Positions 1 through 6,231 of a stretch of 23,457 bases of DNA are shown here, piece by piece. Source of the DNA: a virus. Each line of letters starts with the position of its first letter. The stretch's first letter is position 1. The position numbers were made by a program, and so were the translations under genes. The notes under the pieces are model-generated. The model was given only the letters and a program-made list of their open reading frames with translations, made no database searches and was not told where the DNA came from. The stretch spans positions 1 to 23,457 of IMG/VR virus record IMGVR_UViG_3300042691_050257, one strand, 5' to 3'.

Positions 1-562
1 ACTTCTGGTAAAAGCACTCAATCACTACGGACAATACTACCAACAGGTAGAGATCCCGTGGATCGTCCCGCCAGAAATTACTGCCATCACCTGGCCACAG
101 AGAACCGACGCTTACAAAACGTCTTTTGGAGACCTAGTTGGATCAGCAGAACAAGGATTTCTTGATCTACTTCATCGAAAGGAAATTAGGCCTGGCGCAT
201 ACATGGCTGTATCACCATGCTTTCGTGATGAATCAACTCTTGATGCTTTGCATCAGCGCTGGTTTTTGAAACTAGAACTAGCTCATATTTTTGCACCAGG
301 ACCAATCTGGCCTGTAAAGCTTGCTCTTGGAAAAATGCTTAGCTACGCTCAAGAGTTCTTTAAGGCGCAGGGCATTTATGCCGTCCCATTGGTGGAAGAC
401 GAAAACAACTACACAATTGACCTGGTCGACTGCTTTACCTATGCAGAGCTAGGTTCTTACGGAGTTAGAACCTATGAACACCAACATCTTGTCTACGGTA
501 CAGGACTGGCGCTGCCGCGCTTCACAAATGTGCAAGCATCTCAGCCTATCATTAGTTCTTGA
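1..562 (+). CDS. Class II aminoacyl-tRNA-synthetase-like protein (5' end outside window)
   Basis: The frame is open from base 2 to the stop at 560-562, so the gene begins before the window; the ATG at 203 is internal. About 186 residues are visible. They contain a class II synthetase motif 2-like stretch (CFRDE, then LHQRWFLKLEL) and near the C-terminus a motif 3-like GTGLALPRF. Before motif 2 the segment LVGSAEQGFLDL also fits a catalytic-core strand and helix. No anticodon-binding domain follows motif 3, and the protein ends about a dozen residues later. In this fold these motifs bind ATP and the amino-acid carboxylate, so activation or ligation of an amino acid or similar carboxylate is likely. 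Charging of tRNA is not shown. Stand-alone core paralogs such as AsnA-type or other ligases are the alternatives. The fold call is fairly sure; the substrate is unknown. Confidence 0.6.
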   Translation, partial: LLVKALNHYGQYYQQVEIPWIVPPEITAITWPQRTDAYKTSFGDLVGSAEQGFLDLLHRKEIRPGAYMAVSPCFRDESTLDALHQRWFLKLELAHIFAPGPIWPVKLALGKMLSYAQEFFKAQGIYAVPLVEDENNYTIDLVDCFTYAELGSYGVRTYEHQHLVYGTGLALPRFTNVQASQPIISS

Positions 563-734
563 TTGCGATCCGGTATTGCCAGGTCGGGCAGTACATGATT
601 ACGTAGACGTACAGCATCTAACTTGGCGGATCTTACCTACCCCGAAAATCTCTAACTTTGTAGAGTATCGGGGCGTGGCGCCTGACATTATGAATTCCAC
701 GACGTACAACGCAAAGTACTTGGCACAACAATGA
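528..734 (+). CDS. Small hypothetical protein, 68 aa
   Basis: This fills the space between the synthetase-like gene and the next gene, and its TGA overlaps the following ATG as ATGA. I prefer the ATG at 528, which overlaps the upstream gene by 35 bases. An earlier in-frame ATG at 474, nine bases after a GGAG, would give 86 residues but would overlap the motif 3 coding region of the upstream gene. The C-terminal half (ISNFVEYRGVAPDIMNSTTY) looks like ordinary protein sequence. No domain, signal peptide or membrane segment is recognised. The start is uncertain; the frame is supported mainly by the tight junctions on both sides. Confidence 0.45.
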   Translation: MCKHLSLSLVLDCDPVLPGRAVHDYVDVQHLTWRILPTPKISNFVEYRGVAPDIMNSTTYNAKYLAQQ

Positions 735-1075
735 CTACTGAAGAACTAATTGAATACATGGCTAGTGCCAGAGTTGCGCTAGAGCGGCTTGGCTATCGTC
801 CACACGAGGTTTCTGACGTGGTGGCAATCTGGATTCATAACCAGATTGGCGCCACGATTAGGCGAGTTGACGATCGATACGTCAACTCGATCAGGCTAGA
901 CGATCAAGACTGCTGGATGGACTTTGACGTCTGCGGCAACGGCACTACCAGGCCAACCGTGAATTTGGGAATGACCATGGACACAAGTGTTTTTGTTCCA
1001 TATCATGAGTTCACTAACGAACAAATTGCTGCAGCAACCCAGCTACAGGAGGCGGCCTTTGCGCTACTTGCTTAA
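731..1075 (+). CDS. Hypothetical protein, 114 aa
   Basis: It starts at an ATG overlapping the previous stop by ATGA, so translational coupling is likely. The protein is acidic and soluble, with an N-terminal helical region (MTTEELIEYMASARVALERL) and a central beta-like part containing an acidic cluster (RLDDQDCWMDFDVCGNG). The final helix is alanine-rich. I recognise no family and no catalytic motif. Its first 15 bases are identical to those of the gene at 7754, but the proteins diverge at once, so this is not evidence of relatedness. Its last codons contain an AGGAGG at 1047-1052 that appears to serve the next small gene. Confidence 0.75.
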   Translation: MTTEELIEYMASARVALERLGYRPHEVSDVVAIWIHNQIGATIRRVDDRYVNSIRLDDQDCWMDFDVCGNGTTRPTVNLGMTMDTSVFVPYHEFTNEQIAAATQLQEAAFALLA

Positions 1076-1163
1076 CAAACTAATCGATCAATATGAATAC
1101 TGGTACAACGCCGTGTTTGACAAGCTGGCAGAACTATTATGGAGTGGCTTCGATGACGACTAG
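1059..1163 (+). CDS. Possible 34-aa microprotein with TTG start
   Basis: An AGGAGG at 1047-1052 stands six bases before a TTG at 1059. This opens a 34-residue frame rich in aromatic and leucine residues (LINKLIDQYEYWYN-like helix, then an acidic DDD end; exact start MRYLLNKLIDQ). Its TAG at 1161-1163 overlaps the ATG of the exonuclease at 1153, the same junction style as elsewhere in the block. It also explains the 77 bases otherwise left between the 114-aa gene and the exonuclease. An amphipathic helix is plausible. No family is recognised. The alternative is that the AGGAGG is only a chance part of the upstream gene and the exonuclease starts at ATG 1093. Confidence 0.4.
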   Translation: MRYLLNKLIDQYEYWYNAVFDKLAELLWSGFDDD

Positions 1164-1689
1164 ACGAATTGCGCTTGATATCGAAACCCTAGGCACACAG
1201 GAGACGTCTGTAGTACTAACTATCGGTGCAGTCAACATTGACAATCCTGATGAGCAGCTCGAAATCGCTTTATCAGTTGAAGATCAAATTGCACTCGGAT
1301 GCACCATGGACTGGCCAACAATCCAGTTCTGGTTTAACCAGTCAAATGAGACACGAGCCGCCCTGTTTGAAAAAAGACCGGTCCCAGTAACTTCGGGCCT
1401 ATCGCTGCTCTCGCGCTTCTGCACACACGATGCAAGAAGTATTCCTGCTAGCCAAATAGAAGTCTGGTCTTACGGTAACATGGACGCCAAAATCCTCGAG
1501 CACTTAAATTCCCTTGCAACTGGCGGCCGACCTCTAATCGGCTATCGAGATTGGTGCGATGGCCGAACACTTGCACGAATTACAGGTTTGCGACTTCCTA
1601 CGCCATCAATACCTCACCATGCACTATCTGACGCTTTGTCACTGGCTACGCTAGTACGCAAAGCAACTCAGTCTATCAATGCCAAGTGA
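1153..1689 (+). CDS. DEDD-family 3'-5' exonuclease
   Basis: This 178-residue protein carries the three exonuclease motifs of the RNase H-like DEDD superfamily. Exo I is IALDIETLG near residue 8 (D9 and E11). The middle acidic motif is WSYGNMDAKIL. The Exo III motif is HHALSDALSLA, with the spacing of a DEDDh enzyme. The closest type known to me is the small stand-alone exonuclease group that includes phage DNA exonucleases and the Rv2179c-like exoribonucleases. It probably trims 3' ends of DNA or RNA using two metal ions; the substrate cannot be chosen from sequence. I chose ATG 1153 because GGAG lies eight bases upstream and motif I follows immediately. ATG 1093 would add 20 atypical residues and has no ribosome-binding site. 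It overlaps the next gene by 11 bases. Confidence 0.8.
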   Translation: MTTRRIALDIETLGTQETSVVLTIGAVNIDNPDEQLEIALSVEDQIALGCTMDWPTIQFWFNQSNETRAALFEKRPVPVTSGLSLLSRFCTHDARSIPASQIEVWSYGNMDAKILEHLNSLATGGRPLIGYRDWCDGRTLARITGLRLPTPSIPHHALSDALSLATLVRKATQSINAK

Positions 1690-2161
1690 ATGGCGCTGGC
1701 CACTTCCACTGGCTCCAGAACTTCCTGACGCGCCGGGGCGTTTCGGCGCCCGGCGCAAATACGATTTCCACACTGGCGTTGATTTGTACTGCCCACCTGG
1801 AACTGCCGTCACTGCCGTAGAAGATGGTGTAGTAGTAGCTATCGAACTGTTTACTGGTGAAGCCGCAGGCAGCCCGTGGTGGAACGACACGCACGCAGTG
1901 CTAGTAAAAGGCGCGACCGGCATTGTTGTCTACGGCGAAATCACACCGTTAGTATCTATCGGCCAAACAGTAAAACAAGGTCAAGAACTAGGTGTGGTCA
2001 AAACAGTTCTAAAACAAGACAAGGGACGACCGACGACAATGCTTCACATCGAACTGATGTCTTCGAGCGCCGACACCACTCTTTGGTGGCCACTTGGTAC
2101 CGCGCAGCCACCCGACCTACTAGATCCAACTCCATACCTGGAGGCTCTATGCAAACGCTAA
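1679..2161 (+). CDS. M23 (LytM-like) peptidase-fold protein with altered active site
   Basis: The 160-residue protein is essentially one M23 domain: HTGVDLYCPPGTAV (H31 and D35), then a beta core with GVVVA, a VKQGQELGVV turn, and MLHIEL near residue 121. In canonical LytM or lysostaphin the zinc ligands are His, Asp and the second His of HxH, and all three are present here (H31, D35, H123). The first His of HxH, usually the general base, is Met (M121), and the His of the usual YxHL strand is Glu (YGEI, E87). There is no signal peptide or membrane segment. As a phage protein it could cut peptidoglycan cross-bridges, as a lysin or tail hydrolase. The substitutions also allow a variant activity or a binding-only role. 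Confidence 0.75.
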   Translation: MPSEWRWPLPLAPELPDAPGRFGARRKYDFHTGVDLYCPPGTAVTAVEDGVVVAIELFTGEAAGSPWWNDTHAVLVKGATGIVVYGEITPLVSIGQTVKQGQELGVVKTVLKQDKGRPTTMLHIELMSSSADTTLWWPLGTAQPPDLLDPTPYLEALCKR

Positions 2162-2376
2162 AACAATACTTGCTAGCCAACGACTTAAAGCCACCGCCCG
2201 GGCAGCTGTACTTATGTAACGACTACGAGCGCAACAACGTGTGTTGGCTGGCAAAAGCTGGCAAAAGCGACATGTTCGTCGACAACGTCAATATCAACGG
2301 ACGCACGCGCCGGCTCTGGTGTTACCCGCACGAAGTCTCCTTGCACCTCCTAGACTTACCATTGGTGATTCAATGA
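2149..2376 (+). CDS. Hypothetical protein, 75 aa
   Basis: The ATG at 2149 follows a GGAGG with a four-base spacer, inside the last codons of the M23 gene, and the stop overlaps the next ATG by ATGA. The 75 residues include two cysteines separated by ten residues (LCNDYERNNVCW) and a later WCYPHEV. Metal binding or a disulfide is possible but not shown. A perfect 10-base tandem duplication (GCTGGCAAAA twice, 2247-2266) encodes the LAKAGK segment. No family is recognised. A longer open frame upstream in the same register lies over the M23 gene and is a shadow. Confidence 0.7.
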   Translation: MQTLKQYLLANDLKPPPGQLYLCNDYERNNVCWLAKAGKSDMFVDNVNINGRTRRLWCYPHEVSLHLLDLPLVIQ

Positions 2377-2636
2377 ACAACATCGTAGTAGTATTTCAGA
2401 AAGACTATGTAACATGGCTTGATACGGCAGAAGAACTAGCTGATGTCGATAGCGTTTGTTACGGTTTACGCCTTGCTAACGATTTTCTAGACGGCGAGGA
2501 CCGACTGCGCGTTTACATCTGGCCACAAAACCGTGACAAGATTCTAGATGAGGCAGAGGCGCTAACAGACTGGGTGCAGCGCGACTCACTTCTCAACAGC
2601 CTACTAGGATACGATGAAGACCATGAACAAGTATGA
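2373..2636 (+). CDS. Hypothetical protein, 87 aa; paralog of the gene at 2987
   Basis: This 87-residue acidic protein starts at an ATG overlapping the previous stop by ATGA. It aligns over its whole length with the product of 2987-3241. Shared positions are an initial beta-strand, then W-[LI]-[DE]-T, a central G..L.ND, a V.[IV]WP.[ND].D stretch, and a C-terminal VQR..L...LLG. A one-domain alpha/beta protein is likely. I recognise no named family and no catalytic motif. The two paralogs are separated only by the unrelated 2614-2997 gene, which suggests local duplication followed by strong divergence. Confidence 0.75.
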   Translation: MNNIVVVFQKDYVTWLDTAEELADVDSVCYGLRLANDFLDGEDRLRVYIWPQNRDKILDEAEALTDWVQRDSLLNSLLGYDEDHEQV

Positions 2637-2997
2637 ACTACTAGAGTTTCTTAGAACGCACCCTCTCAATCGCGGCTTTGTCGGTGTCAAAAAAGTAAAT
2701 GACGCAATGGATTTGCACTTTGGAATCCAAGCCAGTTCGCACGTCGTCCTCACAGAACAAGCATGTACTCCCCAGTACATTAATCTTGCACTCGAGCGCG
2801 TTCAAGATGAGCTGAACAGAGAGTTTCTACGCCTTGCCGGCTACGACGTAAGCTTTACCTTAAAAGCCAAGATCCAGGAATTAATTGCCAAATTGCGCTA
2901 TGAGCTTCCATATCGCTACGACATTGAAGAGACACTGCGCAATCTCATGGCGCTAGTAGATCAAATCCCAGCACTAGAGAAAACAGATGCAAAATGA
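2614..2997 (+). CDS. Hypothetical helical protein, 127 aa
   Basis: It starts at ATG 2614, shortly after an AGGA, and overlaps the previous gene by 23 bases; ATG 2623 (MNKYELL) is a second possible start. The product is rich in predicted helix, especially LKAKIQELIAKLRYELPYRY and the final RNLMALVDQIPALEK. No membrane segment or known motif is seen. It sits between two paralogous small genes and overlaps both, so it was probably kept as part of the same translationally coupled set. Function unknown. Confidence 0.7.
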   Translation: MKTMNKYELLEFLRTHPLNRGFVGVKKVNDAMDLHFGIQASSHVVLTEQACTPQYINLALERVQDELNREFLRLAGYDVSFTLKAKIQELIAKLRYELPYRYDIEETLRNLMALVDQIPALEKTDAK

Positions 2998-3241
2998 AGA
3001 AAAGATATACGCCATCGCGTATGAAGATGGATTTTGGAATTGGATTGAGACTTCTAGAGATGCCCTTCCATATCTTAAACAAGGCTTCTCGCTTCTTAAT
3101 GATCTTATGCGTGATCACCATTGCCTATATGTTTGGCCCAACGACAAAGACTCTCTCATAGATATGTTTGAATCCAAGTATGGTGACGAAGTTCAGCGAA
3201 CCAAGCTTATGGCTCTTTTAGGAGTACACTCTGACTCCTGA
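2987..3241 (+). CDS. Hypothetical protein, 84 aa; paralog of the gene at 2373
   Basis: The 84-residue product matches the 2373 gene product in order and spacing: KIYAIAYEDGFWNWIET against NIVVVFQKDYVTWLDT, then LLND, LYVWPNDKDSLID against VYIWPQNRDKILD, and VQRTKLMALLG against VQRDSLLNSLLG. Most identity lies in the Trp-Pro strand and the C-terminal helix, which suggests a buried core. Function is unknown. Its 3' end contains the AGGAG (3220-3224) that appears to drive the next gene from a CTG codon. Confidence 0.75.
   Translation: MQNEEKIYAIAYEDGFWNWIETSRDALPYLKQGFSLLNDLMRDHHCLYVWPNDKDSLIDMFESKYGDEVQRTKLMALLGVHSDS
3220..3233 (+). promoter_or_regulatory. Ribosome-binding site deciding a CTG start
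   Basis: AGGAGTACACT is followed directly by CTG. The same 11 bases at 9004-9014 are followed directly by ATG at the start of the 9015 gene. Both are therefore likely initiation regions of the same type, one with an A-to-C change in the first codon position. Confidence 0.55.
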
Positions 3242-3656
3242 CCCAACACTACTGCACCAAATTCGAACCTTTCGAGAACGACTTGAAACCTATTGCTGGA
3301 CACCAGATACAAGTTCATGTGGAAGCCAAGGCTCAAAAGGACAGTGTGCTGTTACGGCTATGCTGTTGAAAGAACGATGGCCAAACAGCTCTTACAGAAG
3401 CGCCGTTATGAACGGCGAATCTCATTGGTATTTAAGAATCCAGCTTGCAGATACTGCTGTTGATGTAGACATCACAGCAGATCAGTTTGGCTTAAGCCCA
3501 ATACAAGTTGGTCTCGACATATATCCAGATAGCAAAGAACGACACGAAAACGAAATCGACGAAGATACTCGGCGCCGGTTCTCAATCCTTAAAACCAGGT
3601 ATCGAGAACTCGCCTTGTTTCTCGATATAGATTATTGGTGGATGACAGCATCATGA
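3231..3656 (+). CDS. YunG-like protein with apparent CTG start, 141 aa
   Basis: From the first ATG (3360) only 98 residues would be made, cutting into a recognisable domain. The frame is open upstream to a TAG at 3219-3221, and the extra residues are clearly part of the same fold: CWTPDTSS, then SKGQCAVTAMLLKERW, later GESHWYLRI and VDVDITADQF. These match my memory of the YunG family (W..[DE]TS, GQC.VTAL, H.YN, DLT..QF), where a Cys, His and Asp recur in a papain-like order; here C39, H65 and D80. No ATG, GTG or TTG exists in the extension. CTG 3231 has AGGAG six bases upstream, with a leader identical over 11 bases to that of the gene at 9015. Biochemical role unknown. Confidence 0.65.
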   Translation: MTPDPTLLHQIRTFRERLETYCWTPDTSSCGSQGSKGQCAVTAMLLKERWPNSSYRSAVMNGESHWYLRIQLADTAVDVDITADQFGLSPIQVGLDIYPDSKERHENEIDEDTRRRFSILKTRYRELALFLDIDYWWMTAS

Positions 3657-3952
3657 CACAAGCGCACAGAACGAATATGAACGACGATAGTTTCTTGTTT
3701 AAGGGTATCTTCTTTCACGACTATAAAAATATCTATTGTCTGCTAGCCAATCACGAAGATCTGCAACACAATGCAATCATTAGATCCTTAGTGAAACAAG
3801 GTATTTCGTACGTTCGTGGAAACTATGCTGAGGGAACATTTGTAGGCTCCGCGAGACGTCTTACTCAAGATGAACTTAGATTGCTAGGCCAAAACAAACT
3901 TGATATCAGTTCAATGGATACAAAACTTATGAAAGCGAAAACCACATCATGA
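3653..3952 (+). CDS. Hypothetical protein, 99 aa
   Basis: I use the ATG at 3653, which overlaps the previous stop by ATGA. A TTG at 3635 in the same frame would add only six residues, and ATG 3677 (MNDDSFLF) is a further possibility. The sequence begins with a beta-rich part (FLFKGIFFHDYKNIYCLLA), followed by a basic helix (AIIRSLVKQGISYVRG) and a polar C-terminus. No domain, signal peptide or membrane helix is recognised. The stop overlaps the next ATG by ATGA, so it belongs to the same coupled run. Confidence 0.7.
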   Translation: MTQAHRTNMNDDSFLFKGIFFHDYKNIYCLLANHEDLQHNAIIRSLVKQGISYVRGNYAEGTFVGSARRLTQDELRLLGQNKLDISSMDTKLMKAKTTS

Positions 3953-4341
3953 CACGTGAACAAGCATTACAGCTATGGAAAAATCACTTTGGCAACCAAC
4001 TGCAAATTACCGAAAGCGAAGACGGTCGGGTAGCCTTCGAAGTTAGGCAGCAAGCTGTATGTATCGTAAAGATGTCCGGCGAACAACTGGACCCGACAAC
4101 ACTCGAAATACAAAGCCACACCATATACCAGGTAGAAGAAGCTCTTAAGAGGTATCTACTGCAAAGCATGTGCCTGGAGCGGAGTGGGCTCCCTCATTTT
4201 GAAATTCTGAGGCTTCTAGCAGAGGCTAAATCGTTAACCAAAAATACCAAAATCCACGACCTAATCGATCAAGCCACCAAAGAAATAAGCGCCTTGCCTC
4301 TTCTTGCTTACAGCAAGGTGCACGTTAGGAGTGGTCCGTGA
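3949..4341 (+). CDS. Hypothetical protein, 130 aa
   Basis: The start overlaps the previous stop by ATGA, and the stop overlaps the following GTG by GTGA. The N-terminal half looks alpha/beta (a helix around residues 3-14, then strands ending ACVIVKM-like in AVCIVKMSGEQLD). The C-terminal half is helical (VEEALKRYLLQS, FEILRLLAEAKSL, IHDLIDQATKEIS). No conserved catalytic or binding motif is evident. Function unknown; its only context is the accessory-gene run upstream of thyX. Confidence 0.7.
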   Translation: MTREQALQLWKNHFGNQLQITESEDGRVAFEVRQQAVCIVKMSGEQLDPTTLEIQSHTIYQVEEALKRYLLQSMCLERSGLPHFEILRLLAEAKSLTKNTKIHDLIDQATKEISALPLLAYSKVHVRSGP

Positions 4342-4691
4342 CGACCCAGACAAGAAAACCATTTCACATCCTTATTAACGAACTACCCGACGGTCGCTTC
4401 GTCGCCTGGGTTGACCAGCCGTCAAATGAATTCCTAGCTCGTTATCGACTTACATTGTGCCTTGGATATCCGTGGAACGCACATGATAGTGTTTTTGGAT
4501 ATCTAGATCCTGGCTTCTGGATTATCAAAGGCGAATACTGGATCGAAAATATACCGGGGCTGGCCGACGGCGATGACTTTCATTTCTACTACACAACCTT
4601 TCGCAAGCTACAAGACATCGAAATCTACAAACTAGCCAAAGGCAAGCTTCATCCTAAGGACATTTATGACGCGCGAACAACTACTAGCTAA
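4338..4691 (+). CDS. Hypothetical protein, 117 aa (GTG start)
   Basis: GTG at 4338 overlaps the previous stop as GTGA, and no better ATG lies nearby in the frame. The product is aromatic-rich and probably mostly beta (FHILINELPDGRFVAWV, FGYLDPGFWIIKGEYW, DDFHFYYTTF), with no transmembrane helix. It overlaps thyX by 26 bases. I recognise no family. Its position directly before thyX and the tight overlap suggest cotranslation, but give no functional link. Confidence 0.7.
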   Translation: MTTQTRKPFHILINELPDGRFVAWVDQPSNEFLARYRLTLCLGYPWNAHDSVFGYLDPGFWIIKGEYWIENIPGLADGDDFHFYYTTFRKLQDIEIYKLAKGKLHPKDIYDARTTTS

Positions 4692-5595
4692 ATACGCAAA
4701 CCCAATCTTAGTCGGTCCGCATGGACATGTACGCCTTGTAGACGTGATGGGAGACGACGCTGCCATCGTACAGGCAGCGCGCGTCTCCTATGGCAAAGGC
4801 ACCAAGACAGTCAATGAAGATCGTGGGCTCGTCCGCTACTTGATTCGTCACCGCCACACCACCCCATTGGAAATGTGCGTAATCAAGTTCCATCTTAAGA
4901 TGCCAATACACGTGGCGCGCCAGCATATTCGTCACCGCATGAGCTCCACTAACGAATACAGCACTCGTTATAGCGAAGTAGCTGATGAGTTTGAAATCGT
5001 AAGCGAATTTCGCTCCCAATCTACTACTAACAAACAGGGTAGCGGCGACCTGGTTACAGAAGCACCGGAGAATTTCCTAGATACTCTAGACTATAACGAA
5101 GTAGAGCTGGCGGAAGATTTTGCTAACGGCTACTGTAGCCTTCCAGAACTTCTGGAAGAAAACGTCAAAGCCTCTATCCGTCACTCATATCAGACCTACC
5201 AACTTCAGCGCAACGCCGGCGTAGCTCGCGAACAAGCCCGCAACGTCTTGCCTCTAGCCACCTACACTGAGATGTATTGGAAGATTGACCTCCACAATCT
5301 TTTCCATTACCTAAAGCTACGCATGGATCCTCATGCTCAAAAAGAGATCCGCGAACTTGCGCAAGCCATGTACGAGATTGTGAAAGACTGGGTGCCGGTG
5401 GCAGCCGAAGCGTTTGAAGACTACAGCCTCAACGCCGTAACGTTTAGTCGACAAGAACTAGAATGGCTGCGCGAAGCATTGAACGCCACACTAAAGTTCG
5501 CTCCAAAAGACTCTATGATAGATAGTTTTGTCAGCACTGGCATTACCAACAAGCGCGAACAGCAGGAGTTTCTAACCAAGTTGGGCCTTTCATGA
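4666..5595 (+). CDS. thyX: Flavin-dependent thymidylate synthase ThyX
   Basis: ThyX makes dTMP from dUMP using methylene-tetrahydrofolate, FAD and NADPH, and so supplies thymidine for phage replication. The diagnostic RHRxxSxNExSxRY signature is intact at residues 89-102 (RHRMSSTNEYSTRY). The second substrate-binding region is also clear: ARNVLPLATYTEMYWKIDLHNLFHYLKLR, followed by AQKEIR. At 309 residues it is longer than typical bacterial enzymes (about 220-250 residues). The extra length is in a middle insertion (about residues 115-150) and the C-terminal extension after residue 260. The ATG at 4666 gives the usual N-terminus, with RLVDVMGDD and VQAARVSYG soon after. The gene overlaps its neighbours on both sides. 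A strong inverted repeat lies inside it at 4747-4791. Confidence 0.95.
   Translation: MTREQLLAKYANPILVGPHGHVRLVDVMGDDAAIVQAARVSYGKGTKTVNEDRGLVRYLIRHRHTTPLEMCVIKFHLKMPIHVARQHIRHRMSSTNEYSTRYSEVADEFEIVSEFRSQSTTNKQGSGDLVTEAPENFLDTLDYNEVELAEDFANGYCSLPELLEENVKASIRHSYQTYQLQRNAGVAREQARNVLPLATYTEMYWKIDLHNLFHYLKLRMDPHAQKEIRELAQAMYEIVKDWVPVAAEAFEDYSLNAVTFSRQELEWLREALNATLKFAPKDSMIDSFVSTGITNKREQQEFLTKLGLS
4747..4791. repeat. Inverted repeat inside thyX
   Basis: GGAGACG (4750-4756) pairs with CGTCTCC (4782-4788), and CGCTGCC (4758-4764) with GGCAGCG (4773-4779). They are separated by a small internal loop (A against CG) and closed by an 8-base loop. Two more pairs and one G-T wobble extend the base to 4747 and 4791. 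No T-run follows, so it is not an ordinary terminator. Confidence 0.6.
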
Positions 5596-5930
5596 CGTAT
5601 CACCACCAATCCCCACCAAGAAGCCATCGCCACACCGCTCATCACCTAGTGCCTACCGACGTAGATCCAGAATGGGCTAAACAGAAATCGGATGCTGCGG
5701 AGGCTGCCAGAAAAGAAGCGTCACGCCATAACAAGTACGCTTTGTACTTCCGCCCCATATACTTAGGCCTACTCTTCACCACAGAAGATGGACGTTACAT
5801 TGTAGAATCGGTTACTCGATTCACAGTCAACGGCCATTTACTAGAACTGCACTGGTGGCCTGAACAGCGACCAAGCTGGGTAGCCCTGGCGCCACACTGT
5901 TCAACCGGATATCACTATGAAAAGAATTGA
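5592..5930 (+). CDS. Hypothetical protein, 112 aa
   Basis: It starts at an ATG overlapping the thyX stop by ATGA. The N-terminal 25 residues are unusually rich in His, Ser and Pro (HHQSPPRSHRHTAHH), followed by a charged alanine-rich helix (AKQKSDAAEAARKEASRHNK). A beta-rich C-terminal half follows (YLGLLFTTEDGRYIVESVTRF, then LELHWWPEQRPSWVAL). The His cluster could bind metal, but no known fold matches. It overlaps the next gene by 14 bases. Confidence 0.7.
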   Translation: MTYHHQSPPRSHRHTAHHLVPTDVDPEWAKQKSDAAEAARKEASRHNKYALYFRPIYLGLLFTTEDGRYIVESVTRFTVNGHLLELHWWPEQRPSWVALAPHCSTGYHYEKN

Positions 5931-6231
5931 GCGTGACGATATTCTTATAAGTGTTCAGCCGGACTTCTTTTCGCCTGCTGAGTACGTAAAGCTAGAGGCC
6001 CAAAGCCCTATATGCTCAGAACGACATATACTGGTCGTCAAAATGCCAAAGTCGATACGAGATAAGTATCCACGTTACCACAGAACTCTTTTGTACTTTG
6101 CCATCCGTCATTTCAACGCCGGATACTGCCTCTATCCTGTTGATGCTCAGTACATGATTACTACCGTAGATACACTGTACTGCGAAGACCAAACAACAGA
6201 GGAGGAATTTTGGGCAATCCAGTCAAAGTGA
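5917..6231 (+). CDS. Hypothetical protein, 104 aa
   Basis: ATG 5917 lies inside the last codons of the upstream gene. The product looks like a compact alpha/beta protein with a basic middle (MPKSIRDKYPRYHRTLLYFAIRHF) and an acidic C-terminus (EDQTTEEEFW). No family is recognised. It carries an AGGAGG at 6200-6205 in its final codons, which serves the downstream nucleotidyltransferase. I considered whether the pair is a HEPN/MNT-type module and found no R-x4-6-H HEPN motif, so that idea is not supported. Confidence 0.7.
   Translation: MKRIERDDILISVQPDFFSPAEYVKLEAQSPICSERHILVVKMPKSIRDKYPRYHRTLLYFAIRHFNAGYCLYPVDAQYMITTVDTLYCEDQTTEEEFWAIQSK

Noticed and set aside
1651-1923. Minus-strand open frames over the exonuclease/M23 junction
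   Set aside because: They lie opposite conserved motifs of two real genes and have low-complexity translations.
4708-5019. Minus-strand open frame of 103 aa opposite thyX
   Set aside because: It lies fully opposite the conserved ThyX signature region and has no ribosome-binding site or recognisable protein character.
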